From Stieleria maiorica (lineage in GTDB: Bacteria; Planctomycetota; Planctomycetia; Pirellulales; Pirellulaceae), in assembly GCF_008035925.1 (NCBI RefSeq), contig NZ_CP036264.1:2205409-2269408 (forward strand): a DNA stretch of 64,000 nucleotides, given 5' to 3'. The translations under genes were made by a program, and so were the position numbers. Positions 1 to 8,341 of the stretch are shown here, piece after piece (position 1 is the first letter of the stretch; every line of letters begins with the position of its first letter). The notes below the pieces were generated by a model. That model saw nothing but the letters and a program-made list of their open reading frames with translations, searched no databases and was not told the origin of the DNA.

Positions 1-492
1 GCGGTCAAAGAACGATTGGTTGAAATCGGATTGGGGTATGAAGCGAGCAGCTTTCGCGCCGGTCTGGTGGCCTGTACCGGCAGCGGCGGATGCAAGTTTG
101 CCGCCGCGGAAACCAAAACCCAGGCCATGGCCCTGGCCGAACACCTGGAATCCCAATTCGAACTCGACAGCCCGATTAACATTCACCTGACCGGGTGCCA
201 CCACAGTTGTGCCCAGCACTACATCGGCGACATCGGGTTGCTGGGATGCAAGGTCGAAAAGGGCGACGACATGGTAGACGGGTACCACGTTCACCTGGGC
301 GGCGGCTGGGGTGATCGCCAGGGCATCGCACGGTTGATCTTTGAATCGGTCGCGTTCGAAGACATGCCCGAATTGATCTCGTTCATCGTCGGCGGCTACC
401 TGGAACAACGACGCGAGGGCGAGACGTTTGTTGAATTCACGTCCCGGTCGTCCGACTACGAACTGAAATCACTCGCCAGAGCCTTGGTCTGA
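1..492 (+). CDS. nirA: Ferredoxin-type nitrite/sulfite reductase, C-terminal part
   Basis: The reading frame is open from the first base, so the gene begins upstream and only its last 163 codons are seen. Two cysteine pairs typical of the siroheme/[4Fe-4S] site are present: ACTGSGGCKFA and TGCHHSC, separated by the usual stretch. The family reduces nitrite to ammonia or sulfite to sulfide with six electrons in the cytoplasm. The next gene, 111 bp downstream on the same strand, is a flavin reductase with an Fe-S motif that is a natural electron donor. Nitrite is preferred over sulfite only by general resemblance to NirA; sulfite reductase or a related siroheme enzyme cannot be excluded from this fragment. 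Confidence 0.8.
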   Translation, partial: AVKERLVEIGLGYEASSFRAGLVACTGSGGCKFAAAETKTQAMALAEHLESQFELDSPINIHLTGCHHSCAQHYIGDIGLLGCKVEKGDDMVDGYHVHLGGGWGDRQGIARLIFESVAFEDMPELISFIVGGYLEQRREGETFVEFTSRSSDYELKSLARALV

Positions 493-603
493 CGGAGGCA
501 TCGAGGCCCCGGAAACCTTCCCCCCACTGGTTTTCGACGCGACGCTGATCCAATTAGAAACACCTAGAAGTTCAATCATTCGACACGATCCCCATAGACT
601 GCC

Positions 604-2217
604 ATGAGCACCAGCTTCATTCCCGAAACGGCTCCCTTTAACGAAGAACAACGCGCCTGGTTGAACGGGTTTTTCGCAGGCATGATGGGCATGCAACCCG
701 GCGGCGATGCCTCGGCGGTGATGAACGCCGCCGGCGTGTCCGCGGGTTCCCTGCCCGGTGTCGCGGTGCAGGAAAACGAACCCGAGCCGGAAGAGGACTT
801 CCCCTGGCACGACGACTCGCTGCCGATCGTCGACCGCATGGCGTTGGCCGAAGGCAAACCGGTCGAGCGGCGTCTGATGGCGGCGATGGCACAGTTGGAT
901 TGCGGGTCGTGTGGTTATCTTTGCAAGACTTACAGCGAGGCGATCGCATCGGGAGAAGAAACCAACCTGACGCTGTGCAGCCCCGGTGGTAAAGAAACCT
1001 CCAAAATGATCAAGCAAGTGCTTAAGGAGTCTGGGGACGGGGGGGCTGCGCCGGCCAAACCAGCCAATGGCACCGCTGCGGGCGGCACGTCAGCGGCGGG
1101 ATTCAGCCGCAAGACACCGTATTCGGCAAAGCTGATCGAGTCGCGACCGCTCAACGGTGAGGGATCCGCTAAAGACACGCGCCACGTGGCGATTGATCTC
1201 GGTGATTCCGACATCCGCTACGAAGTCGGCGATGCCCTGGGGATTTATCCGACCAATTGCGGCGAGTTGGTCGAAGCGATTGTCGCTGCGATCGGAGCCG
1301 ATCCCAAGTTGTTGACCGTGACCCCGGGCGGGGAACCCAAGTCGCTGGCCAACGCGCTTTGCGAAGACTTTTGTCTGAAAGATCCCAGCGACGAATTGCT
1401 GGAATTAGCGCTCAGCCGTGTCTCGGACATCGCGATCAAAACAACGCTTAGCGAGATGCTCGAAGAGGGGGCACCCGACGGATTCGATGTGTTGGACGTC
1501 TTGCAATTGGCCGGTGCGGTTCCGATCAGCGCCACCGAGTTTCTGGAAACACTCTCGCCGCTGAATCCGCGGCTGTATTCGATCGCCAGCAGCCAGGCAT
1601 GCGTCGGAAATCAGGTCCACCTGACCGTCGGAAAGGTCACCTATGATCGCGACGGACGGTTGCGCAAAGGGGCGGCGAGTACGATGTTGGCCGATCGGCT
1701 GGAACCAGGCGCGACACTGCGTGTGTTCACCCAAGCCAATCACGGCGGATTCACCGTGCCGTCGGATCCCAACACCCCGATGATCATGGTCGGACCGGGA
1801 ACGGGCATCGCTCCGTTCTTGGCATTCCTGCAAGAACGCGATGCCACCAAGTCGCCGGGCAAGAACTGGTTGTTCTTCGGCGACCAACATGCCGCGACCG
1901 ATTTCTTGTACCAAGAAGAATTGCAAGCCTACCTCGACGCCGGTCTGCTGACGCGGTTGGACACGGCGTTCAGCCGCGACGGTGCGGAAAAGGTGTACGT
2001 CCAGGACCGGATGAAACAAAACGCCGCCGAGCTATGGACCTGGCTGCAGCAAGGGGCCCACTTCTATGTCTGTGGCGACGCCAGCCGCATGGCGGTCGAT
2101 GTCGACCGCACGCTCAAGGCCATCGTCGCGTCCGAAGGCGGCATGTCCGAGAAGGCCGCCGAGGACTATGTCGCGTCACTGAGCAAGGCCAAGCGATACG
2201 TGCGAGACGTTTATTGA
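604..2217 (+). CDS. NADPH-dependent flavin reductase (CysJ-like) with N-terminal Fe-S motif
   Basis: This 537-residue protein has the FAD/NADPH half of the sulfite reductase flavoprotein and cytochrome P450 reductase family. The FAD motif RLYSIASS and the GAAST loop are followed by the NADP-binding stretch VGPGTGIAPF, the YVCGDASRM motif and an aromatic C-terminus (YVRDVY). The FMN-binding flavodoxin domain of CysJ is absent. In its place residues about 95-130 hold Cys100, Cys103, Cys107 and Cys125 (CGSCGYLC), a pattern like the RnfB-type [4Fe-4S] domain. The likely role is passing electrons from NADPH through FAD and an Fe-S centre to the siroheme reductase encoded just upstream. The start is the ATG at 604; I see no strong ribosome-binding site. 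Confidence 0.85.
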   Translation: MSTSFIPETAPFNEEQRAWLNGFFAGMMGMQPGGDASAVMNAAGVSAGSLPGVAVQENEPEPEEDFPWHDDSLPIVDRMALAEGKPVERRLMAAMAQLDCGSCGYLCKTYSEAIASGEETNLTLCSPGGKETSKMIKQVLKESGDGGAAPAKPANGTAAGGTSAAGFSRKTPYSAKLIESRPLNGEGSAKDTRHVAIDLGDSDIRYEVGDALGIYPTNCGELVEAIVAAIGADPKLLTVTPGGEPKSLANALCEDFCLKDPSDELLELALSRVSDIAIKTTLSEMLEEGAPDGFDVLDVLQLAGAVPISATEFLETLSPLNPRLYSIASSQACVGNQVHLTVGKVTYDRDGRLRKGAASTMLADRLEPGATLRVFTQANHGGFTVPSDPNTPMIMVGPGTGIAPFLAFLQERDATKSPGKNWLFFGDQHAATDFLYQEELQAYLDAGLLTRLDTAFSRDGAEKVYVQDRMKQNAAELWTWLQQGAHFYVCGDASRMAVDVDRTLKAIVASEGGMSEKAAEDYVASLSKAKRYVRDVY

Positions 2218-2239
2218 TGCCGGCCGCATGATGACGCTC

Positions 2240-2319
2240 GTAGCGGAACTCGCGAAGAGTTTCGCACACCGCGGGTGAGCCGCGCGGGTGAGACCGAAAG
2301 CCTTGGCGGCTTCCGCTAC
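2240..2319. repeat. Palindromic repeat, family C, copy 1
   Basis: Two 25-bp arms (2240-2264 and 2295-2319) are near-perfect inverted copies: GTAGCGGAACTCGCGAAGAG on the left and CTTGGCGGCTTCCGCTAC at the end on the right. The same arms recur at 34553-34633 and, interrupted, at 4915-5096. It lies between the stops of two convergent genes and could act as a transcript-end hairpin. It has no terminal T run. Confidence 0.75.
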
Positions 2320-2338
2320 GGCTGGAACCGATCTAGCC

Positions 2339-2980
2339 TCAGTCGACCAATCCCAAGCGGACGGCGCGGACGGCGACGTCGGTGCGATCCGAGGCGCCGG
2401 TCTTTCGCAAGATATTCTGCACGTGCTCTTTGACGGTTTCGACACTGATGCCCAACGACTTGGCGATCTCGCGGTTGCTCAATCCGAATGCGATGTGACG
2501 CAGGACCTGCGCCTCGCGTGACGTGACCGGCAATTCCGGTGGCAGTTGGTTGGATCGGATCGTTTCGGACATCTTCTTCTTCACGTTATCCAGCCGTCCG
2601 CCCGGATAAGACGACCCGCTCTCACAGGCGTGGCTGAGCGTCTGCTCGATCTGCCCTGCCGAATCGCTCTTGAGCACATAATCATGCGCTCCGTTGGCGA
2701 CCGCACGGGCCAAATAGACCGGATAGTCGTACGCACTGATCAATACGACCGGCAAGTTGGGATGGGCCTGACGAATCGAGGTCAACAGCGTCAACCCGTC
2801 CATCTTTTTCATTTGGACATCGATTAAGACAACGTCGCACTTGTCTTCGTCCAGGTAGCGCAGCGCGCTCTCGCCATCGGCGACAGTCTTTGCGACGCTG
2901 ACCGCCGTCCCGACCAAGAGCTCCATCAGCCCGAGACGAGCGGCTTCATGGTCGTCTACGACCAGCGTTTTCAACGACAT
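2339..2980 (-). CDS. NarL/LuxR-family response regulator
   Basis: This is a 213-residue two-domain transcription regulator. The receiver domain (about 1-125) has the acidic pair DD at 9-10, the phospho-acceptor Asp54 (LIDVQM), and Lys104 (YVLKSD). The C-terminal LuxR-type helix-turn-helix (about 148-210) reads LPVTSREAQVLRHIAFGLSN and continues with the expected recognition helix (VETVKEHVQNILRKTGAS). No histidine kinase is adjacent, so the partner kinase is encoded elsewhere. The gene is divergent from the sigma-54 activator at 3245, and the two share a 264-bp upstream region with an AT-rich palindrome. All key residues appear intact. Confidence 0.92.
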   Translation of the reverse strand: MSLKTLVVDDHEAARLGLMELLVGTAVSVAKTVADGESALRYLDEDKCDVVLIDVQMKKMDGLTLLTSIRQAHPNLPVVLISAYDYPVYLARAVANGAHDYVLKSDSAGQIEQTLSHACESGSSYPGGRLDNVKKKMSETIRSNQLPPELPVTSREAQVLRHIAFGLSNREIAKSLGISVETVKEHVQNILRKTGASDRTDVAVRAVRLGLVD

Positions 2981-3058
2981 TTCGATCCTTGGTGCCTGTA
3001 ACTTGATTCACAACCGCCCCACACGATGCCCCAGGAGCGAATCTTCCTAAAAATGGCG

Positions 3059-3104
3059 TATTCTCGCCGGCGTGTGGGCCCAATATGAGAATATTTCGCA
3101 TATT
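3059..3104. promoter_or_regulatory. Candidate operator between divergent response regulators
   Basis: An AT-rich patch in otherwise GC-rich DNA holds AATATG (3082-3087) facing CATATT (3099-3104), and TATTCTC (3059-3065) facing GAGAATA (3087-3093). These interleaved inverted repeats sit between the starts at 2980 and 3245, where a shared or autoregulatory site would be expected. No promoter consensus was confirmed, and the role is inferred from position and symmetry only. Confidence 0.3.
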
Positions 3105-3244
3105 CCCCCACCCCTTCCCCCCGAAAGAGTCGGAAATTCACCGTTTGGCGTCCGCATTCGGTGCGCGGGTCTGCCCAAAACACCGCAATTCGGTTTTGCT
3201 CCGACGCTAACGGCGACCTAGGAAATCGTGCGAGAGGAACGCGA

Positions 3245-4747
3245 ATGAATCGCGCTCGGCTTTTGATCCCCAGCATGATCCCCCCCACGCCTGATATGAA
3301 AGACACCGCCTCCATTTTGCTCGTCGACGATGATTGGCATCTGGTCCAGTCGATGGCCGAATGGCTGCGAGAAATCGGGCACACGGTCCACGTCGCTGAT
3401 TGCTTGAGCGGGGCCAAGGCCAGCCTGGATCAGCATCGGTTTGACTTGGTGATCACAGACCTCCGCTTGCGCGACGAGGACGGATTCCAGCTGATCAGCC
3501 ACACGCGTCAGAAGCACCCGGAAACCACCGTGTTGGTGATGACCGGATACGCGACGCCCGACACCGCAATCGAAGCGATCAAGGCGGGTGCGTTCGATTT
3601 GCTGACCAAACCGCTAATCGACGACGAATTGAACTTGGCGATCAGCCGCGCGGTGTCGCAACGCGATATCGCGTTGGAGAACGAAAAACTGCGCAAGAAG
3701 CTGGACAGTCGAAGCGGGCTGGAGAACATTCTCAGCCACGACTATCGAATGATGAAGATCTTCGATGTGATCGACAGTGTGGCCGATGCCCGGGCGTCGA
3801 TCTTGATCACCGGAGAAAACGGAACCGGCAAAAGCATGATCGCGCGTGCGATTCATGAACGCAGTTCACGTCGGTCCAAACCGTTCGTCGAAGTGGCCTG
3901 CGGTGCCTTGCCGGACAACTTGCTGGAGAGCGAATTGTTCGGCCACGTCAAAGGCGCGTTCACCGGCGCCAGTGGCGACCGGGTCGGCAAGTTCCAACTG
4001 GCGGACAAGGGCACGTTGTTCCTGGACGAGATCGGGACGGCGACCGCCGCGATGCAAGTCAAACTGTTGCGGGTGCTGCAAGAATTTCAGTTCGAACCAC
4101 TCGGCGGCACGCACACCCACTCGGTCGACACGCGTGTCATCTTGGCGACCAACGAAGACCTTTCCCGCGCGGTCACCGAGGGTGCGTTCCGGCAAGATTT
4201 GTACTACCGGATCAACGTCGTCAACATCGTCCTGCCTTCGTTGCGTGAACGTGTCGGCGACATCCCCTTGTTGGTCGATCACTTTCTGCGCGAGGCCGCC
4301 GAAACGTGTGGCCGCGAAATCGAGGGGTTCGACCAACAGGCGATGGCGACACTGCAATCCTACCGTTGGCCCGGCAATGTCCGCCAACTGCAGAACGTCG
4401 TCGAGCGAGCCGTGTTGTTATCCCGCGACAGCCAACTGACGCTGGAAGACTTGCCGCCGGAAATCTTGGGCCGCGTCGCCGATCCGTTGGCGTCGGCGAT
4501 CCAGCCGGCCGCCGGCGAACACGTGGTCAAACCCTTTGCGATGACACCGGCCAGTTACCAGGACAAAAGTCTGCGTGAGGCGCTCGAAGGGCCCGAACGC
4601 GAGATCATCCTGCATTCGCTTCGCCGCCACAATTGGAACCGAGCCGCCACGGCAGACGCCTTGGACATCAACCGCACCACGCTGTACAAGAAAATGAAGC
4701 GGTTGGGGCTGGACGATCCAAGGCTGCAATTCGCGATGGATTCCTAG
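3245..4747 (+). CDS. Sigma-54-dependent response regulator (NtrC family)
   Basis: This 500-residue activator has all three NtrC domains. The receiver domain has DDD at 28-30, phospho-acceptor Asp72 and Lys122. The AAA+ domain has Walker A GENGTGKS (190-197), the sigma-54 contact loop GAFTGA (237-242) and Walker B FLDEIG (about 259-264). The C-terminal Fis-type helix-turn-helix contains WNRAATADALDINRTTLYKK. The ATG at 3245 is chosen because GAGAGGA lies 7 bp before it; ATG at 3296 would trim the protein to the start of the receiver domain but lacks a ribosome site. No kinase is adjacent. The stop codon lies inside a palindromic repeat (4744-4908). Confidence 0.92.
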   Translation: MNRARLLIPSMIPPTPDMKDTASILLVDDDWHLVQSMAEWLREIGHTVHVADCLSGAKASLDQHRFDLVITDLRLRDEDGFQLISHTRQKHPETTVLVMTGYATPDTAIEAIKAGAFDLLTKPLIDDELNLAISRAVSQRDIALENEKLRKKLDSRSGLENILSHDYRMMKIFDVIDSVADARASILITGENGTGKSMIARAIHERSSRRSKPFVEVACGALPDNLLESELFGHVKGAFTGASGDRVGKFQLADKGTLFLDEIGTATAAMQVKLLRVLQEFQFEPLGGTHTHSVDTRVILATNEDLSRAVTEGAFRQDLYYRINVVNIVLPSLRERVGDIPLLVDHFLREAAETCGREIEGFDQQAMATLQSYRWPGNVRQLQNVVERAVLLSRDSQLTLEDLPPEILGRVADPLASAIQPAAGEHVVKPFAMTPASYQDKSLREALEGPEREIILHSLRRHNWNRAATADALDINRTTLYKKMKRLGLDDPRLQFAMDS

Positions 4748-4908
4748 TATTCCGCCGCAGCTTGGTTTTCTGTTGGGCCGGACAGTCGCCGTCCTCTCCG
4801 AGGTCGGCGCATTGCAAAGCTTCGCTTTGTGGGCGCCGAGTTCGGAGAACACGGCGACTCTCCAAACGCATCGGCTACCCGCAAATTAAGCTGCGGCGGA
4901 ATACTAGG
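4744..4908. repeat. Nested palindromic element, family A copy 1 with outer arms
   Basis: Outer 21-bp perfect inverted arms lie at 4744-4764 and 4888-4908 (core TAGTATTCCGCCGCAGCTT). Inside are inner arms at 4785-4810 and 4833-4858 (GTCGCCGTCCTCTCCGAGG against its inverted partner ending AACACGGCGAC). The inner arms recur at 12647-12724 and 42722-42796. The left outer arm covers the TAG stop of the sigma-54 activator. Confidence 0.8.
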
Positions 4909-4914
4909 CGTGCC

Positions 4915-5096
4915 GTCGCGGAACTCGTCAAGGATTCGTCGAGTCAATTAAAGTTGCAAATCAATCCGCTCACGCTAGCCCGACGCGTGAGCGAGGGGCA
5001 ACGTGGCGTCCCTCGCTCACGCGTCGGCACTAGCATTGGGAGAGCAATCAACAAACCGCCAAGAGTCAGCACGAAAGCCTTGGCGGCTTCCGCTAC
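4915..5096. repeat. Family C palindrome split by a second palindrome (family D)
   Basis: The left arm of family C (from 4915, GCGGAACTCGTCAAGGATTC) and its right arm (5072-5096, ending CTTCCGCTAC) are 130 bp apart, whereas in other copies they are about 30 bp apart. Between them sits an independent palindrome with arms at 4974-4997 and 5010-5034 (core CGACGCGTGAGCGAGGG). The arrangement looks like insertion of one repeat into another. Together with the preceding element this fills the 368-bp gap between genes; no further gene is seen here. Confidence 0.7.
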
Positions 5097-5115
5097 CGAT
5101 TGGATGGACCCGGCC

Positions 5116-6183
5116 TTACGGGCGATCGCGGAACGGCCACTCGGGGCTGCCCTTGGGGTCTTCGCGATGCGGTGATTTGCCGAGCTCGAAATCCGACGGT
5201 TGCAGGTTCAGACCTTTCCAATAGGCGGCATCGTTGATGAAGCCGTAAAAGGTCGGGTAGTACGGATCGACGTAGGCGACATCGGCTTTCTCGGGCACCT
5301 CTTTGTCCAGCAGATAGTAGGTCGCATTGACCAGCATCCGGCGCAGATCCTCGCTGACCAAATCGACGCTCGCCCCGGTGGTCGTGCAAAACGCTTGTCC
5401 CTTGGTGCCCGCGGGCGAGACATAGGGGTGCAGCCAGGCCAGGGGCTGCATCGGATCATTCTTGGCGCCTTCGATGTTGGCCGAATTCGGATCCAGCGAT
5501 TCGGTCACCGCCCCACGCAACAGGATCGTGTCCCGGTCGGTCAGGTGGGTGACGCCATAGACGTCCGACGGGACGAAGATTTCGCCGACCGAATTGAGAA
5601 TCGGATGGTCTTTGGCCTGGTCGACGATGACGGCACGGGCGCCTTGGCGTTTGTGTTGGCCGTGGTGGCTGACCCATTGTTCGCCCAGGATTTTCAGGCC
5701 GAAATTGCTGTACGTCAGCTCGCCGCCGAACGACTGTTTGCCGTTGAAGGCGTGTGTCGCGGTGCGAATCCCGATCAACGGTTTGCCGTCGTCGATGAAC
5801 TTGGTGATGTGTGCCGCTTGTGATTCGCTGGGTGAACGGAATCGCGTGCCGATGATCATCAGATCCGCGTCGTCCAGTGCTTCCCAGCCGACGACACCGC
5901 GTTGATTGTTGGGATCGATGTAGCTGCCGTCGGCGGACATCGAAAACAACACCGTGCAACCAAAGCCGTGTTTGACGCTCAGAATCTTGGCGAGCATCGG
6001 CATCGATTCTTCGGTGCGATACTCTTCATCACCCGAAACCAACACGATTTTGCCGGCCGAGTCCCCTTGGGCGGGAAAGTGCAGCACACCCGACTGGGCG
6101 GCGGCGCTGTTGCCATGCAGCGAGACACTGATCAAGGGAACAAACAGCAGGCAGAAGGCGGAGACAAGCGTGCGGGAGATCAT
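5116..6183 (-). CDS. ThuA-like exported protein
   Basis: This 355-residue protein begins with a signal peptide (about residues 1-29, ending NSAAAQ) and continues as a ThuA-like, class I glutamine-amidotransferase-like fold. Recognisable stretches are KIVLVSGDEEYRTEESMP, ADLMIIGTRFR, IGIRTATHAF and the later SHHGQH. The family is named after trehalose utilisation and is common in planctomycetes beside sugar-degradation genes; its biochemical activity is mostly unknown. The start at 6183 is supported by the signal peptide. The gene follows the protease operon on the same strand after about 80 bp, but the gap makes co-transcription uncertain. Confidence 0.8.
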   Translation of the reverse strand: MISRTLVSAFCLLFVPLISVSLHGNSAAAQSGVLHFPAQGDSAGKIVLVSGDEEYRTEESMPMLAKILSVKHGFGCTVLFSMSADGSYIDPNNQRGVVGWEALDDADLMIIGTRFRSPSESQAAHITKFIDDGKPLIGIRTATHAFNGKQSFGGELTYSNFGLKILGEQWVSHHGQHKRQGARAVIVDQAKDHPILNSVGEIFVPSDVYGVTHLTDRDTILLRGAVTESLDPNSANIEGAKNDPMQPLAWLHPYVSPAGTKGQAFCTTTGASVDLVSEDLRRMLVNATYYLLDKEVPEKADVAYVDPYYPTFYGFINDAAYWKGLNLQPSDFELGKSPHREDPKGSPEWPFRDRP

Positions 6184-6265
6184 GTTGGAATATGGGGTTG
6201 AAGGGGGATCAGACGAGAGTCGAGTGCGCGATCATCGATCGCAGCCGGATCGCACAAAGTTTAAC

Positions 6266-8329
6266 TCAAATCGTTTGCAACAACCGGACCCAGCGCAGCA
6301 GGTCGTCGGCCTGGGTGTCGCCGCCCAAGGAGATCGGGTAGCCGGCGGTCGCCAGCGGCGCCAGCCAGGTCGGCCCGTCGTCCAGCGAGTCGATCGGGAG
6401 CATGATTTCCAGGGCGCGGTCGGGTTCGTTTTCTCGCAGCCGCACCGCGGGCGGTTTCGCATCGGCCGCAACGGCGATGCCGGCAAAGTTCTTGCGGTCC
6501 GACAGTGCGATCGCGATCACCATGGAATCGGCCGCCGACGCGGCAGTGTCTTTCAGGGCGCCGTTGGCTGCGACGGCACTGGCGCTGATCGGCACGCGTT
6601 GGGCCATCAAGGTCGTCATCCGGGAGATGACGTCAATCTCCTTCTGCTGCCAACGTTGTTCGTCTTCGCTGCAAATCGCGCAGACCACCACGCCGGCTCG
6701 GCCGGCCGCATCACGCCACGGCTGCAACGCTTCGGCGGGATCACGCTGCTCCGGAGCGAGCAACAACACCAGCATGGCCAATCCTTGCTCGGCCAACTGC
6801 TCGGCGGCCACCTGATCCGGTTTGGGCGCTACATAGGCGGCCAGGTTGGGGACATCGGGCAGCCGCAGTTGCTGGACGTCCCAGGGGTTTTCCGGTGCGT
6901 CGCCGGACCACTGCTCGATCGTTTTTTTGAGTGTCGGACCGGCGATCGGCGTGGGGGTCAGTTTAATTTCCACCGGCTCTCCGTCACGCTCAACGGCCAG
7001 CGTCAGTTCTTCGTCCGCGACCGCGGTGATCAACATGCGACCGATCGTGGCCACATCGTTGATTTCGGTCTGGTCAACTTTTTTGATCACATCGCCCGGT
7101 TCCAACTTGCCGTCGGCTGCGGTGTCGGGAACGACCGCGCGGACGACCACTTCGCTTTGGACTTCGGCCTCGTTGTCTGCTTCATTGCTGGCCTCGACTG
7201 CGTTCTCGCTCAGCCAGACCCCCAGTCGCTGGGGATTCAACGGCGGAATCGACTCGGCCAGCGTGACGGTGACCGTTCGCGTTTCACCGTCTCGTCGCAA
7301 CGTGATCTCGATCGACTCGTCGGCATCGTAGGGACCGAGTGCTTGTTTGATCTGTTGAAACATCCGCACGGGATTTCCGTTGATGGCAACGACGGAATCT
7401 CCCGGTTCGATGCCGGCCCTTTCGGCCGGAGATCGACTGCGAACCGCCGCCAACTCGGTGTCTTCGGCGTACGGGTCCTTGGCCTTGGGGACGATGCCGA
7501 TCAGCCCTTTGCGGATGTCTTGCCCGCTGCGCAATCGTTCCAGTTTGTTGGTCAGCACGGGGGTCGGGACGGCAAACGCGATCCCCGAGTCATACCAGCT
7601 GGTGTCGTCGGGCGCCCCGCCTTCGGCGACCGCCGGGACCAGCACACCGATCGCGTTACCGTACAGATCAACCAGGGGGCCGCCATAAAACGACGGCGAC
7701 ACGCGGGCATCGCTTTGCAGCATCGTGCCTTCCAATCGACCGGTGGCGCTCAAGATGCCGCTGCTGACCATCGGCGACCGATCACCGCCGTAGCGACCGA
7801 CGGCGACGACCGTCGATCCGACCGGCGTGTCGACCGCATCGGGGAATTCCAGCGGAATCAGTGGTGTGTTCGATTCGACGCGCAGCATCACCAGGCCGCG
7901 GTGATGGTCACGCGCGACGATCGTGGCCGCCAGCCGCGTCTGGTCGGGCAACACGACCAGGATGCTGGCCGACGGTCGCCGCACGATGATGTCCGATGCG
8001 ACGATCCATCCGTCGGCATCGACGACCACGCCACAGGACGGCGCGTCTTGCGCGACTTCGCTTTGCCGGTTGCCGCCGCCGGCGACTTCGGCCACACCGA
8101 TCACTTCGATCGACACGACCGACGGCAAGACCCGCTCGGCCGCGTTCCGCACCGCGCTCGCCATGGCTTGACGGTACTCCGCAGTGTCCTTTCGAGCAGT
8201 GTCGTTCTTCGCCGTGTCATTCTGCGCCGTGTCATTCTGCGCCGTGTCATTCTGCGCCGCGGCGCGGACGCTCGGCAGCAGACATGCCGCCGCCAACAGC
8301 AGGCAGCGGATCGAGTTCAAATTCAGCAC
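6266..8329 (-). CDS. HtrA-like pseudoprotease with two PDZ domains
   Basis: This 687-residue exported protein starts at GTG 8329, 12 bp after the previous stop. The signal peptide (about 1-25) is followed by five NDTA-type repeats (26-50). A trypsin-like domain (about 55-290) aligns with the HtrA encoded upstream, but all three catalytic positions are lost: His is Ile114 (VASDIIV), Asp is Gly145 (DHHRGLVMLR) and Ser is Tyr215 (SPSFYGGPLV). Two PDZ domains follow (about 295-385 and 390-480) with motifs SPAERAGIEPGDSVVAINGN and KLEPGDVIKKVDQTEI. The last 200 residues form a domain I do not recognise. It is the final gene of the operon and probably acts as a binding or regulatory subunit rather than an enzyme. 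Confidence 0.8.
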   Translation of the reverse strand: MLNLNSIRCLLLAAACLLPSVRAAAQNDTAQNDTAQNDTAKNDTARKDTAEYRQAMASAVRNAAERVLPSVVSIEVIGVAEVAGGGNRQSEVAQDAPSCGVVVDADGWIVASDIIVRRPSASILVVLPDQTRLAATIVARDHHRGLVMLRVESNTPLIPLEFPDAVDTPVGSTVVAVGRYGGDRSPMVSSGILSATGRLEGTMLQSDARVSPSFYGGPLVDLYGNAIGVLVPAVAEGGAPDDTSWYDSGIAFAVPTPVLTNKLERLRSGQDIRKGLIGIVPKAKDPYAEDTELAAVRSRSPAERAGIEPGDSVVAINGNPVRMFQQIKQALGPYDADESIEITLRRDGETRTVTVTLAESIPPLNPQRLGVWLSENAVEASNEADNEAEVQSEVVVRAVVPDTAADGKLEPGDVIKKVDQTEINDVATIGRMLITAVADEELTLAVERDGEPVEIKLTPTPIAGPTLKKTIEQWSGDAPENPWDVQQLRLPDVPNLAAYVAPKPDQVAAEQLAEQGLAMLVLLLAPEQRDPAEALQPWRDAAGRAGVVVCAICSEDEQRWQQKEIDVISRMTTLMAQRVPISASAVAANGALKDTAASAADSMVIAIALSDRKNFAGIAVAADAKPPAVRLRENEPDRALEIMLPIDSLDDGPTWLAPLATAGYPISLGGDTQADDLLRWVRLLQTI
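8190..8262. repeat. 15-bp in-frame tandem repeat
   Basis: About four to five copies of a 15-bp unit (ATTCTGCGCCGTGTC) lie inside the pseudoprotease gene and encode successive (Q/K/R)(N/K)DTA pentapeptides just after the signal peptide. The unit keeps the reading frame, so copy-number change would only lengthen or shorten a linker. Confidence 0.85.
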
Positions 8330-8341
8330 GCGACGGGGCTC

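Noticed and set aside
4744-5096. Insertion sequence
   Set aside because: The inverted arms enclose too little DNA for a transposase and no transposase fragment is seen; treated as repeats.
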